Of a stretch of DNA of 27,649 bases, positions 16,601 through 23,341 are shown piece after piece; within the stretch, counting starts at the first letter, position 1; each line of letters opens with the position of its first letter. Source of the stretch: TWA4 sp034086685. Its GTDB lineage: Bacteria > Bacillota > Clostridia > Lachnospirales > Lachnospiraceae. The translations under genes were made by a program, and so were the position numbers. The notes below the pieces were generated by a model, which worked only from the letters and a program-made list of their open reading frames with translations, did no database searches and had not been told where the DNA came from. Where the stretch lies: positions 1-27,649 of the forward strand of contig JAXDZY010000012.1 of NCBI GenBank assembly GCA_034086685.1, given 5' to 3'.

Positions 16601-18497
16601 TGGTGGCATTGGACGGTGTATAGGTAATCTTCAGATTATCGCTGTACAGCTGAAGTCCGTAATAATATCCGGTCATAAAATCTGTTTCACCGGTAATTGT
16701 AAATGTTTCAGGTGTCTCAATGGTGAAACCGGTTAACTGGATATAATTACATTTTGCGATAAACTGAGCCTTGACGCTCCAGTCATCTTTCATGAAAACA
16801 GACATGGTTGCCTGGCCGCCTCTGGAGATACTCATCTGATTTCCTACCCAGCGGAAATTATAGGCTGTATCGCTGGTCGTGTAATGCAGTGCCTGAGTGG
16901 GAATGGAAATCCAGTATCCATCCGCATTCTTACCCTTTGTGGTAACAGCAACACCACTTACGGTACCTTCCGTAACATAGGGATCATCCAGAGTTACTTC
17001 CTGATCTCCCACGTAATTTTTCAGTTCTGTGATACCGCTGGCAATACAATCCACCTGGAATTCTTTTGTCCAGCCGCCTGAATCAACTGAAATATCCAGT
17101 GTTCTGACATCCCAGGGACTCCATTTACCGGTTTCTTTGTTGATAAATGTCCAGTACTGTAAATCATCTCCGCCCTGGATGGAAGTTACATTATCGCTGC
17201 CGCCGCTCCATACGGTGGTGCCGTTGGGATTGCCGACTACAAATCTTCCCTCATCCAGACAGGTCAGAGTAATGGTATCATCCTCATCCAGCAGCTGAGG
17301 ATCTCTTCCGTCAGAATATTCAAAGTATACGTAAGGTCCTTCATAAGGAGTTACTTCCACTTCAAAACTCGACTGCAGAGAGCCCAGTGCCACAATAACA
17401 TTGGTTTTTCCTTCTTTTTTACCCTTTACGGCAGCAATATATTCGTTGCCTTCCATGGGGGTAACTTCTGCAATTGTGTCGTCCTCAACGCTCCACTGCC
17501 AGTCCAGATTTTCCAGACCGGAAGGGTCCACATCGGCCATCAGAGTCAGTTCCTCTGTCTCTGCCATAATGACATTGGCGGAGCCCATATTGGTAATATA
17601 AAGTGCCTTAAGCGCATTTACAGTTACTTCAATGCTGTCGCTGACCTCAGGATTTTCTGCTGTTACCGTTACAGTTGCAGTACCTGCACTCATGGCTTTG
17701 ATCGCGCCATTTTCCACAGTAACAACTGATTCATCGGAAGACTTCCAGGTCAGTGTATCTGTGCTTCCGCCGGGCTCCAGTGTGGGCTCAAGAGTAATCT
17801 TCTGTCCTGTATAGAGTTCTATGGATTCTTCCGGAAGAGTTATACTTTCAGCAAAATCACTGGCAGTCTGCATTTTTTCAACCGCTGCTGCTACAGACTC
17901 GGCAGTTGCATCCGTCGTATTCAGAATCATGGCGATTCCTTCATCATACGCTTTCCGGCGGTTGCCGCCCAGTTTGTCCTGTTCATAGTCAGACAGAACT
18001 TTTACCAGGTCGCTCTTGTCAACCTTTATCAGGCCGTCTGCCCCCCAGCCTGCACCCTCTGAGGTGATACCGGCTTTTTCGAGATCATTGCCGGGTACAT
18101 ATATAAATCGGATAACTGTTATTTTGCTTGGATAAAACCAGTATGTATCCTGGAAACATTCGCTATCTGCTGCCACAAGCCATCTGGAACCAGCCCCCAG
18201 ATCACCATTGTCAAGCCAGCCGTCATCCTGGCTGTCATCTTTTATACCGGTTATTATATCACCATCCATTCTGACATTATCGCCCAGAATTGAAGTGATA
18301 AAAGGGGAACCGTAATTGCTGTTCCAATTACTGGTCTTCGTCGGATTCACCAGCATCGTGCCGGTGCCTTCGGAATCATACTTCTCAACTGTGTAATACC
18401 TGTAATCTGCTGCCTGTACAGGGACTGACGGTATCATGGTAAAAAGCATACACAGTGCGAGAATCATGCTGACTATTCTTTTTCTGATATTAGTCAT
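13677..18497 (-). CDS. Secreted intrinsic-factor-like protein (Big2-type, alpha/alpha-barrel, DUF4430, triple Ig)
   Basis: This 1606-aa protein carries a signal peptide (1-29, ending VQAAD). A region of unknown fold follows (about 33-215), then Big2-like domains (about 218-295 and 296-385) and further beta-rich modules to about 780. An alpha/alpha-barrel of prenyltransferase-type repeats (about 785-1070) is directly followed by DUF4430 (about 1089-1245), a FIVAR-like helical segment and three tandem Ig-like domains of about 95 residues (1325-1606). The alpha-barrel then beta-domain order matches intrinsic factor and transcobalamin, so cobamide binding is predicted. There is no membrane or sortase anchor, so it is released or held non-covalently. 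It is the first gene after a cobalamin riboswitch. The start follows GGGAGG with six bases spacing. Confidence 0.78.
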   Translation of the reverse strand: MTNIRKRIVSMILALCMLFTMIPSVPVQAADYRYYTVEKYDSEGTGTMLVNPTKTSNWNSNYGSPFITSILGDNVRMDGDIITGIKDDSQDDGWLDNGDLGAGSRWLVAADSECFQDTYWFYPSKITVIRFIYVPGNDLEKAGITSEGAGWGADGLIKVDKSDLVKVLSDYEQDKLGGNRRKAYDEGIAMILNTTDATAESVAAAVEKMQTASDFAESITLPEESIELYTGQKITLEPTLEPGGSTDTLTWKSSDESVVTVENGAIKAMSAGTATVTVTAENPEVSDSIEVTVNALKALYITNMGSANVIMAETEELTLMADVDPSGLENLDWQWSVEDDTIAEVTPMEGNEYIAAVKGKKEGKTNVIVALGSLQSSFEVEVTPYEGPYVYFEYSDGRDPQLLDEDDTITLTCLDEGRFVVGNPNGTTVWSGGSDNVTSIQGGDDLQYWTFINKETGKWSPWDVRTLDISVDSGGWTKEFQVDCIASGITELKNYVGDQEVTLDDPYVTEGTVSGVAVTTKGKNADGYWISIPTQALHYTTSDTAYNFRWVGNQMSISRGGQATMSVFMKDDWSVKAQFIAKCNYIQLTGFTIETPETFTITGETDFMTGYYYGLQLYSDNLKITYTPSNATNKELSWEALTPDIAFFTTEHNSGIVPKKCGTAKFKVTSVDNPSLTQDVVVTFLYQYPLKAAELAKTEYEMKVGDTETLEITTTPENATEKGFAYSYDKEGIVEVKNGTIVAKSTGTVTVTGTPLDDTQGCNNITFTVTVTGEAEEQDDPTPVVKAGIENGLKYLEDKEAQEEPEYGDEWRIFTILRAGGSVSEEHRAAYLDSVEASLQKGLGNAAQPTDYVRLVLALGVMGEDPEDFRGYNLIETLYNWKNLDYCTSNQMSWTLLALDSKNYDVPADAKNTRENLIAWLLTFQLENGAFSLTDAADVDMTGMIIQALAPYNNDKYPEVQTAIVNAVKWLQGQMTIEAGFAENSQYNENSCSTAQVLTALSVAGIDAVDPANGFTVGKKNMITNLWSYRCEDGGFYWDPSQETKANEMGTYQVTYALESYRRFAAKENSLYDLTDVATNGKEETPVDAGTITVAAERFAIGQGYLIEPYTTTFKKGDTYADICERILKENGFTYTLKGDAFYLSGIDHADSGKISIPECIQKLGPKKVGVNNVNPPDNTAVNEYAGDTAWLGEFSYSKMAGWMYSVGNDKGHEFPGVGMDGKTPEDGDIFRLQFTVWGYGEDLTGVEYNNPENVYYEVGDKTALTKEIAHINADKKNWISAVDGREEAYNNAMEVLQKLDATQAELDAALELLKNPVSAELQILTQPEDYTGAIGETAVFKVEAEGEGLSYQWQYCKANSDTWKKVSGTGSKTAALSVKISKTKDGQKYRCVITDKKGASVTSDAAVLKIGVSANAPKITGQPEDYTGTIGETAVFKVEAEGEGLSYQWQYCKANSSMWKNVSGAGSKTAALSVEITKAADGQKYRCVVTNKAKLSATSDAAVLKVEVSGEAPKITGQPEDYAGAVRETAVFKVEAEGEGLSYQWQYCKANSDTWKKVSGTGSKTASLSVKISKTKDGQKYRCVITDAAGRTVTSEAAVLTVNTQ
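13690..14530 (-). repeat. Three tandem ~280-bp repeats encoding Ig-like domains
   Basis: Three copies with a period of about 280-290 bp end the 1606-aa gene. The segment encoding GLSYQWQYCKANS is almost identical at about 13845-13885, 14130-14170 and 14415-14450. High nucleotide identity between copies points to recent duplication or ongoing gene conversion. Confidence 0.85.
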
Positions 18498-18696
18498 GTT
18501 GTCCTCCCATTCGTTTAATCAACTGTTTTCTGTTACTCAAAACGCAGGCAGATGTGTTCTCTGTTCAGACAGCATCATCTCCTGCCTTTTGTTCGTTTCT
18601 TTCTTTCCGCAATCTCCTCCTTTCTGATATCACGCACATGGAAAATGCAAGCTTCCATTGTTATCGCACGCACAGAAAGGTAATTTCCGTATACGC

Positions 18697-18730
18697 AAAA
18701 AACCCCTTCCTGCACATGCAGGAAAGGGTT
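18697..18730 (-). terminator. Riboswitch expression-platform terminator
   Basis: On the minus strand a 14-bp near-perfect stem (AACCCTTTCCTGCA with TGCAGGAAGGGGTT) is followed by a T-run at 18697-18700. It sits just downstream of the cobalamin aptamer and about 200 nt before the 1606-aa gene, as expected for a transcription-terminating riboswitch. Confidence 0.75.
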
Positions 18731-18734
18731 CTAT

Positions 18735-18890
18735 AATTATCAGTCATTAAATAGACACTCTGCTCCCCCATATGCTTTTATAAGCACACAGCGGGAGCTG
18801 ACTCATATACAGCAGTATCTTTCACCTGTTCCGGATTCACACCGGATTTCCCATTACTGTCAGCAAATTACTGCTGACAGACTGTGATTA
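18735..18890 (-). ncRNA. Cobalamin riboswitch (variant aptamer) upstream of the surface-capture/ECF operon
   Basis: On the minus strand the conserved cobalamin core GGGAA-N-CCGGTGTGAATCCGG (about 18828-18852) is followed by ACTGCTGTATATGAGTCAG and a long paired arm, and preceded by a perfect 8-bp hairpin (CTGTCAGC/GCTGACAG). The canonical 3' B12 box AGCCAGGAGACCTGCC is absent, so this appears to be a shortened or variant cobalamin class rather than the standard form seen at 20808-20950. It lies between a strong promoter and an intrinsic terminator and presumably stops transcription of the 1606-aa gene and its downstream operon when cobalamin is bound. Confidence 0.72.
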
Positions 18891-18906
18891 TTCACTATTC
18901 GCTTAC

Positions 18907-18935
18907 AGTTTACATTATTTTTAACAATCTGTCAA
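18907..18935 (-). promoter_or_regulatory. Sigma-A promoter driving the riboswitch leader
   Basis: A consensus TTGACA (18930-18935) and TAAACT (18907-18912) are separated by 17 bases on the minus strand. Transcription would begin near 18900, immediately before the aptamer, giving a leader of about 400 nt ahead of the 1606-aa gene. Confidence 0.75.
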
Positions 18936-19035
18936 TTATTACTCAATATTTTGATAAAATAAATCTATTTTTTGTAACTATTCGGCAGAGCATGCCGTAT
19001 ACCCTTCAGGGTATTACAGATAAAGCAGCTTTTCT

Positions 19036-19839
19036 TTATAAATATTCCACCAGAATTTCATATTTCCGTGCATATTCTTCCACCTTACTGCCCTTGTTGC
19101 ATCGAATCGTGCAGTTTTTATTAGTAATCCATTCTCCTATTGTTTCAGGATCATGATGTATTTCCAGCACTTCCAGTCTGCTGCAGCCATGAAAAGCCCA
19201 TTTTCCAATGTACTGCACAGATTCGGGAATTCTGACATACTTCAGATTTTTACATTTTAGAAATGCGCTCTCGCCTATATATTTCAGATACTTCGGAAGT
19301 TCCAGATGCTCCAGTCCGCACTGGTAAAAGCTTTTTCTGCCGATTTTCAGCAGGAGAAGAGGCAGCCTTACAGATGTAAGACTGTCACATTTGTAAAATG
19401 CCTCATCCTCTATGATTTCCAGAGTATCCGGAAGTACCAGTGTTTTCAGCTGTCTGCATTCTGCAAAAACCTGAGGGCGGATTGTTCTGCAGAGACTTCC
19501 TTCCGAAAAACTGACATTTTCCATCCTTTTGCATTTGTAAAAGGCCGCCTGATCCACTTCCTTTAAATTTTTCGGAAATACCACTGCTTTCAGATTACTG
19601 CAGTTTGCAAACGCCTGTTCTCTCACACTTTCCACCTTTGGAAATTCCACATTTTTCAATGCAGTACAATTACAGAATGCCTCTTCCTCAATAATCCTTA
19701 CCTCAGGAAGAATGATTCCTTTTATCTTGATATTATTCTTCAGACATCCTTTCCCTACCACACGATAAAAACTGTCACTTTCATAATTCTCACCGACCAT
19801 TTCAATTGCCGTCCGGCGCCCCAGTGTTCTGTATCCCAT
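19036..19839 (-). CDS. BspA-type leucine-rich-repeat protein in the riboswitch-controlled unit
   Basis: This 267-aa protein is built of about nine BspA/LRR_5-type repeats of roughly 23 residues, with units such as AFANCSNLKAVVFP and AFYKCKRMENVSF. No signal peptide or membrane segment is visible, so it is probably cytoplasmic or exported by an unusual route, whereas many BspA-like proteins are secreted. A TTG at 19857 would extend it by six residues, but GAGAGGGAG precedes the ATG at 19839 with good spacing. It follows the TIM-barrel gene by 57 bases without a terminator, so it should share the cobalamin riboswitch at 20808-20950. Repeats of this kind bind proteins or ligands; the specific job is unknown. 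Confidence 0.8.
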   Translation of the reverse strand: MGYRTLGRRTAIEMVGENYESDSFYRVVGKGCLKNNIKIKGIILPEVRIIEEEAFCNCTALKNVEFPKVESVREQAFANCSNLKAVVFPKNLKEVDQAAFYKCKRMENVSFSEGSLCRTIRPQVFAECRQLKTLVLPDTLEIIEDEAFYKCDSLTSVRLPLLLLKIGRKSFYQCGLEHLELPKYLKYIGESAFLKCKNLKYVRIPESVQYIGKWAFHGCSRLEVLEIHHDPETIGEWITNKNCTIRCNKGSKVEEYARKYEILVEYL

Positions 19840-19896
19840 AAGTTTCTCCCTCTCCAATCTTCCGTAATCTTTTTTCCGTAATTTTCCACTGTCCGG

Positions 19897-20670
19897 TTAC
19901 CCTGTTCTTTCACATCTTTCCTGATTCATCTGAAGCCACCTGATTGACTTCAGAACATCCTCCTTTGAGGCACACTCAATGGTATAATCCGCATCGGGAT
20001 TATGGAAACGAATGCAGGAAAGCGTCTCGGTCAGAGGAGCATTCCCCTCTCCCAACGCCATATGGCTGTCACGGCTCCCGTCATTATCACTCAGATGAAC
20101 ATGCTTTATATGGCGCCCCAGTCGCCTCGCCCATTTTGTTGCCGCTTCTTTTGAATAGCAATTGGCATGCCCCACATCCAGACACAGACCGAAGTCAGGA
20201 TGTTTTACCCGGTCTGCCACTTCAAGAATCGGTTCAATAACGGGATCCTGTACATTTTCCATCAAAACCTGGATTCCCTGCTTATCTTCCATAAACCGAT
20301 TCCAGTAATCTACCATCCTGTCTGCCCAACCGGTCAGCATATAAATTCCAGGAATATAGCATGTGTGATAAATAACTTTCTCCGCTCCCAGTATCTGTGC
20401 CGCAAAATATGCCTGTTCATACCGCTTCCTTGTGATTTCCACCACATACTGATCATATGCCATGGGATTCAGATCCAGAAACGGTCCATGGATGATCAGT
20501 TTCCGACAACCCATACTGCTCAGCCTTTTCTCATAGGATCGGAGATGACTGTAAAAGGAATCCAGATTCTCCGCTATGGAAAATTCTATACTTTCCACAT
20601 TGCAGCCTATCCTTCCAATCAGCTCCCTCATCTCGTAATCGTCAATCATGTGGCTGACAAATACATTCAT
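19897..20670 (-). CDS. TIM-barrel AP-endonuclease-2 superfamily protein, candidate CbiR-type cobamide-remodelling enzyme
   Basis: This 257-aa soluble protein has the xylose-isomerase-like TIM-barrel pattern with metal ligands at strand ends: IIHGPF (His61), VIYHTC (His102), LMENV (Glu138), CLDVGHANCYS (Asp165, His168), HVHLSDNDG (His192, Asp195) and YTIECAS (Glu232). Generic annotation would be sugar phosphate isomerase/epimerase. However, it is preceded by a canonical cobalamin riboswitch with terminator, and CbiR of Akkermansia muciniphila, which removes the cobamide lower ligand, belongs to this superfamily. I therefore propose a CbiR-like role in remodelling imported cobamides (inference). 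The frame continues upstream to 20781 through the leader and terminator, but the start is the ATG at 20670 after AAAGGGGAAGAGA. Confidence 0.7.
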   Translation of the reverse strand: MNVFVSHMIDDYEMRELIGRIGCNVESIEFSIAENLDSFYSHLRSYEKRLSSMGCRKLIIHGPFLDLNPMAYDQYVVEITRKRYEQAYFAAQILGAEKVIYHTCYIPGIYMLTGWADRMVDYWNRFMEDKQGIQVLMENVQDPVIEPILEVADRVKHPDFGLCLDVGHANCYSKEAATKWARRLGRHIKHVHLSDNDGSRDSHMALGEGNAPLTETLSCIRFHNPDADYTIECASKEDVLKSIRWLQMNQERCERTG

Positions 20671-20686
20671 TCTCTTCCCCTTTCCT

Positions 20687-20720
20687 GCAAAAAAAAGCGG
20701 ACCCCAGTGAAGTCCGCTTT
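20687..20720 (-). terminator. Riboswitch terminator before the TIM-barrel gene
   Basis: On the minus strand AAAGCGGAC pairs with GTCCGCTTT and is followed by a continuous T-run, ending 17 bases before the ATG at 20670. With the B12 box about 90 nt upstream it forms the off-state of the riboswitch. Confidence 0.85.
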
Positions 20721-20807
20721 CAACCATTCTGCCCGCTCTCAGACTTTCTCTGTCTGAATGCAGGTATAAAAATAAAGCCATCTCCTCAGCCCGGAAATTA
20801 ACCCTTC

Positions 20808-20950
20808 AGTTCAGGCAGGTCTCCTGACTCAGCTTCATCCTCAAAGACTCCTTCTCAGCAATCAGTATTGCCAATGGTATCTGTCTTTTCGTCCGCAATA
20901 CAGTAGAGGTGACTGTGCCGGATTCTCACCGGCTTCCCTTTTAAATATCC
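20808..20950 (-). ncRNA. Canonical cobalamin riboswitch upstream of the CbiR-like gene
   Basis: The minus strand shows the standard order of conserved blocks: AAAAGGGAAGCCGGTGAGAA and TCCGGCAC, CTACTGTATTGCGGA, ACCATTGGCAATACTGATT-type pairing, and the 3' B12 box GTCAGGAGACCTGCCTGA (20813-20830). It is followed by an intrinsic terminator. Cobalamin binding should repress the TIM-barrel and LRR genes. Confidence 0.93.
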
Positions 20951-21005
20951 CATATTTGTGTATTATGAGTATTACCAGAACCAAAATTACTTATTTTTTG
21001 TTATA

Positions 21006-21033
21006 ATTATACATTATCTTCCAGATATTGCAA
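21006..21033 (-). promoter_or_regulatory. Promoter of the second cobalamin riboswitch transcript
   Basis: TTGCAA (21028-21033) and perfect TATAAT (21006-21011) are spaced by 16 bases on the minus strand. Transcription would start near 21000, about 50 nt before the conserved aptamer core. Confidence 0.6.
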
Positions 21034-21074
21034 GATTGCCGGCTTGTCCATTCTGGCTGACTTTCATATGCAGA

Positions 21075-21914
21075 TTAAAGCAGCGGAACATACACTGCGG
21101 CCTTTTTCCCCCGGTAACGTTCAAAAGTAAATCCCATTTTATCCGTGAGAACCGAATTTGACGGCACCCATTCCCAGAAAATATATTTGCATAGCATGCG
21201 GACAGTTTCCGCCATCTGTTTCTGATCAGAATCCCGTCTTGTCTCAAAAATCGCATATTTTCGTCCTGGTATCGTAACAGAAACCCAGTCTGCAGGAACA
21301 TACCGAAAACTTTTTACAACCGGTCCCAGTAAATAGGTAATAGCCACGTTATCAGGAGCATGATACCACATGGCAGCAAAATCCATGGGATATCTGTCTA
21401 TCATATCCAGTTCCTGCTTTCCAAATGAAAAATCCTCTTTTTCCATCCAGCATGCGGTCTCTTCCAGAAGATCATACTCAAACTCCTTTTGCGGGAGCAT
21501 CGGCTTTCCGACAATTTTTATCTCCGGCGTCTCCATACAAGATATGCGGATCAGATCTCTGTCATAAAACGGATCCGGTATTTCATCCAGAAAAATATCT
21601 GTCTGATCTTTCAATTCACTGGCAGGAATTCCGAATTCCTTCCGAAAAGCTTTTGAAAACCCTGCTGCTGTCTGAAAATCATATTTCTGTGCTGCACTGG
21701 ACACTGACACTCCTTTTTGAATCTGTTTAGCCGCACCCACCAGACGCCTTCTTCTTATATATTCTCCCAGAGAAATATCATAATATGTTCGAAACAAATG
21801 GCGGAAATGATCCGGAGAATATCCGAATGCACAGGCAACCTCCTCTGCTCCCACATGCTCATCCAAATGCCCTTCAATATAAGACAAAATCGCATCTTCA
21901 GGTATTTTTTTCAT
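21075..21914 (-). CDS. AraC-family regulator with GyrI-like effector-binding domain
   Basis: This 279-aa protein has an N-terminal AraC/XylS double HTH (about 1-105, with EEVACAFGYSPDHFRHLFR and QKYDFQTAAGFSKAFRKEFG). A C-terminal GyrI-like small-molecule-binding domain spans about 110-279, with FAAMWYHAP and a final FERYRGKKAAVYVPL strand. This is the layout of Rob/SoxS-like multidrug or stress regulators. The start is the ATG at 21914 after GGGAGGACAG; ATG or TTG codons 21-24 bases upstream lack a ribosome-binding site. It lies directly upstream of the cobalamin riboswitch promoter, but the riboswitch has its own promoter, so a link with cobamide metabolism is not shown. Effector and targets are unknown. 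Confidence 0.83.
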   Translation of the reverse strand: MKKIPEDAILSYIEGHLDEHVGAEEVACAFGYSPDHFRHLFRTYYDISLGEYIRRRRLVGAAKQIQKGVSVSSAAQKYDFQTAAGFSKAFRKEFGIPASELKDQTDIFLDEIPDPFYDRDLIRISCMETPEIKIVGKPMLPQKEFEYDLLEETACWMEKEDFSFGKQELDMIDRYPMDFAAMWYHAPDNVAITYLLGPVVKSFRYVPADWVSVTIPGRKYAIFETRRDSDQKQMAETVRMLCKYIFWEWVPSNSVLTDKMGFTFERYRGKKAAVYVPLL

Positions 21915-21969
21915 CTGTCCTCCCACCGCTGACATCAAAATGCCTGTATCTCAAATACATTTTCAATCG

Positions 21970-22000
21970 AAAAAAGCCTGCTGAAAACAGGCATTTTTTT
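21970..22000. terminator. Bidirectional hairpin terminator
   Basis: GCCTG (21976-21980) pairs with CAGGC (21988-21992), with an A-run on the left and a T-run on the right, so it can act on both strands. On the minus strand it ends the broken ATPase gene, or, given the candidate promoter at 22021-22049, could attenuate the AraC/GyrI gene. Confidence 0.65.
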
Positions 22001-22020
22001 AATAAAACTTTATCAGTATC

Positions 22021-22049
22021 AGAATAGCACAATTTTTTTTAAGAAACAA
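22021..22049 (-). promoter_or_regulatory. Candidate promoter of the AraC/GyrI regulator
   Basis: TTGTTT (22044-22049) and TATTCT (22021-22026) are separated by 17 bases on the minus strand. The match is moderate. The rest of 22050-22142 is AT-rich with nothing else recognisable. Confidence 0.35.
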
Positions 22050-22142
22050 TGTTTTTTTTATGCATTATGATAACAATTCGGCTCATACAATAACAATTTG
22101 GAATAATATACGGAAACGAAAAGCTCACCACCAGACAACAGA

Positions 22143-23110
22143 TCATCCAGTAACCCGGAATCGCTTCTCCTCGTTAATCAATAACAGGCTTGTATTTTCT
22201 CTGGCCACATCCAACAATCGCCCGGTAAAGCCGCTTTTGCTAAAGATACCATAGATAACTTCATACCCAGGGAATGCCTTTTTGATTCCAGCGGCATTTG
22301 ATACTTTTTCTTTCAGGCTGAAATAAACCGGCGCATCCACCGGTTTGGCATGGTACTTACATTCCCCGGCAAATATCCGTTTGTTCTGATGATCTACTGC
22401 CATTACATCGATTTCTGTGTCGCCGTCGTAATCATTCAGCCAATAAGAGCCGATACGGGACGGCACAAAAGAAATTGCCTCTTTTTTGCACAAATTCACA
22501 AATATATCCTTACAAATATCCTCGTAGGCAAACGCCACAAATTTTTCTATGAAATCTTTGCTGATCTCATCCAAAACGATCTGCATATTATCCAGTTCCA
22601 GCTCACCCTTATAGGGATACACATACCGGAACCAGAAACGTATAAAATTATCAGAGATGAAATACAGCCCTTTTCTGGATTTTTCCGGATTCTTTTCTGT
22701 TACCGGTGTTCTCTTTTCAATGAAGCCCAGATCTGCAAGGGTTGACAGATACGGAGTCAATGCTGAGGTTTCCTGCCCCAATGCACCAGCAATTTTGCCC
22801 AATTTGTGATTTCCGTCTGCAATCGCTTTTATGATGGAAAAATAGTTCACTGCTGTCATGGATTCACTTTTCAGCAGGAAAAACGGCTCCTCGTACAGGA
22901 ATCCACTCTTGGAGAGAACGGCATCCTTTATCTGCTCGACAAGCTCCCGACCATCCTCGAAAAACTCCAGATACTTTTCTTATTCAGGAACTCTTTGATC
23001 AGCGTTGTTTTGCCAACTCTGCGTCGGCCATAGATGACCACGAAACCGCCATTACGCTCATATTCTGCGTTCACCTTTGCCAGTTCCGCTTTTCGACCTA
23101 TAAATTTCAT
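22143..23110 (-). pseudogene. ATPase/DUF234 family protein, broken by internal deletion and frameshift
   Basis: The first 37 residues (from 23110, after AAGGAG) match the start of a family of single-domain ATPases, MKFIGRKAELAKV with Walker A YGRRRVGKTT. The reading frame then shifts near 22977-22985. From there another frame encodes EKYLEFFEDGRELVEQIKDA and continues without a stop to 22143 as the family's C-terminal half: a winged-helix segment and a DUF234 nuclease-like domain with DGDTEIDVM and AGECKYH. The middle of the ATPase, including Walker B and sensor motifs (about 150 residues), is missing. A separate C-terminal product could be made from an ATG at 22859. These genes often behave as mobile or toxin-like accessories. 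Confidence 0.8.
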
Positions 23111-23341
23111 ACATGCATCTCCTTATAATAAGATATTTTATGATAATATCATTTATATTATATGTCCACATATCAGAAAGTCAGGTGCCATCTATAAGAA
23201 AACTGCCGCATGCAGCTTGTTTTTCATTCCTCAATTTTCTCTGATTCTCCAATACCCACTTTTGTCTTTCAAATAGCTCTGAATCAAAGTCAGATTCAAA
23301 TCAGCCAGTTATTAAATTAAGACAGAATTTTAAATTTGCAT

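Noticed and set aside
18981..19016. Terminator after the leucine-rich-repeat gene
   Set aside because: Two short hairpins are present (TACCC/GGGTA and CGGCA/TGCCG), but neither is followed by a T-run on the minus strand.
20671..20781. N-terminal extension of the TIM-barrel protein
   Set aside because: This frame crosses the riboswitch terminator and has no usable ribosome-binding site; the ATG at 20670 does.
23195..23225. Terminator downstream of the DUF4956-esterase gene
   Set aside because: A CTGC/GCAG hairpin with nearby T-rich sequence is visible, but the stem is only about four pairs; the rest of 23111-23341 shows only the ATPase ribosome-binding site.
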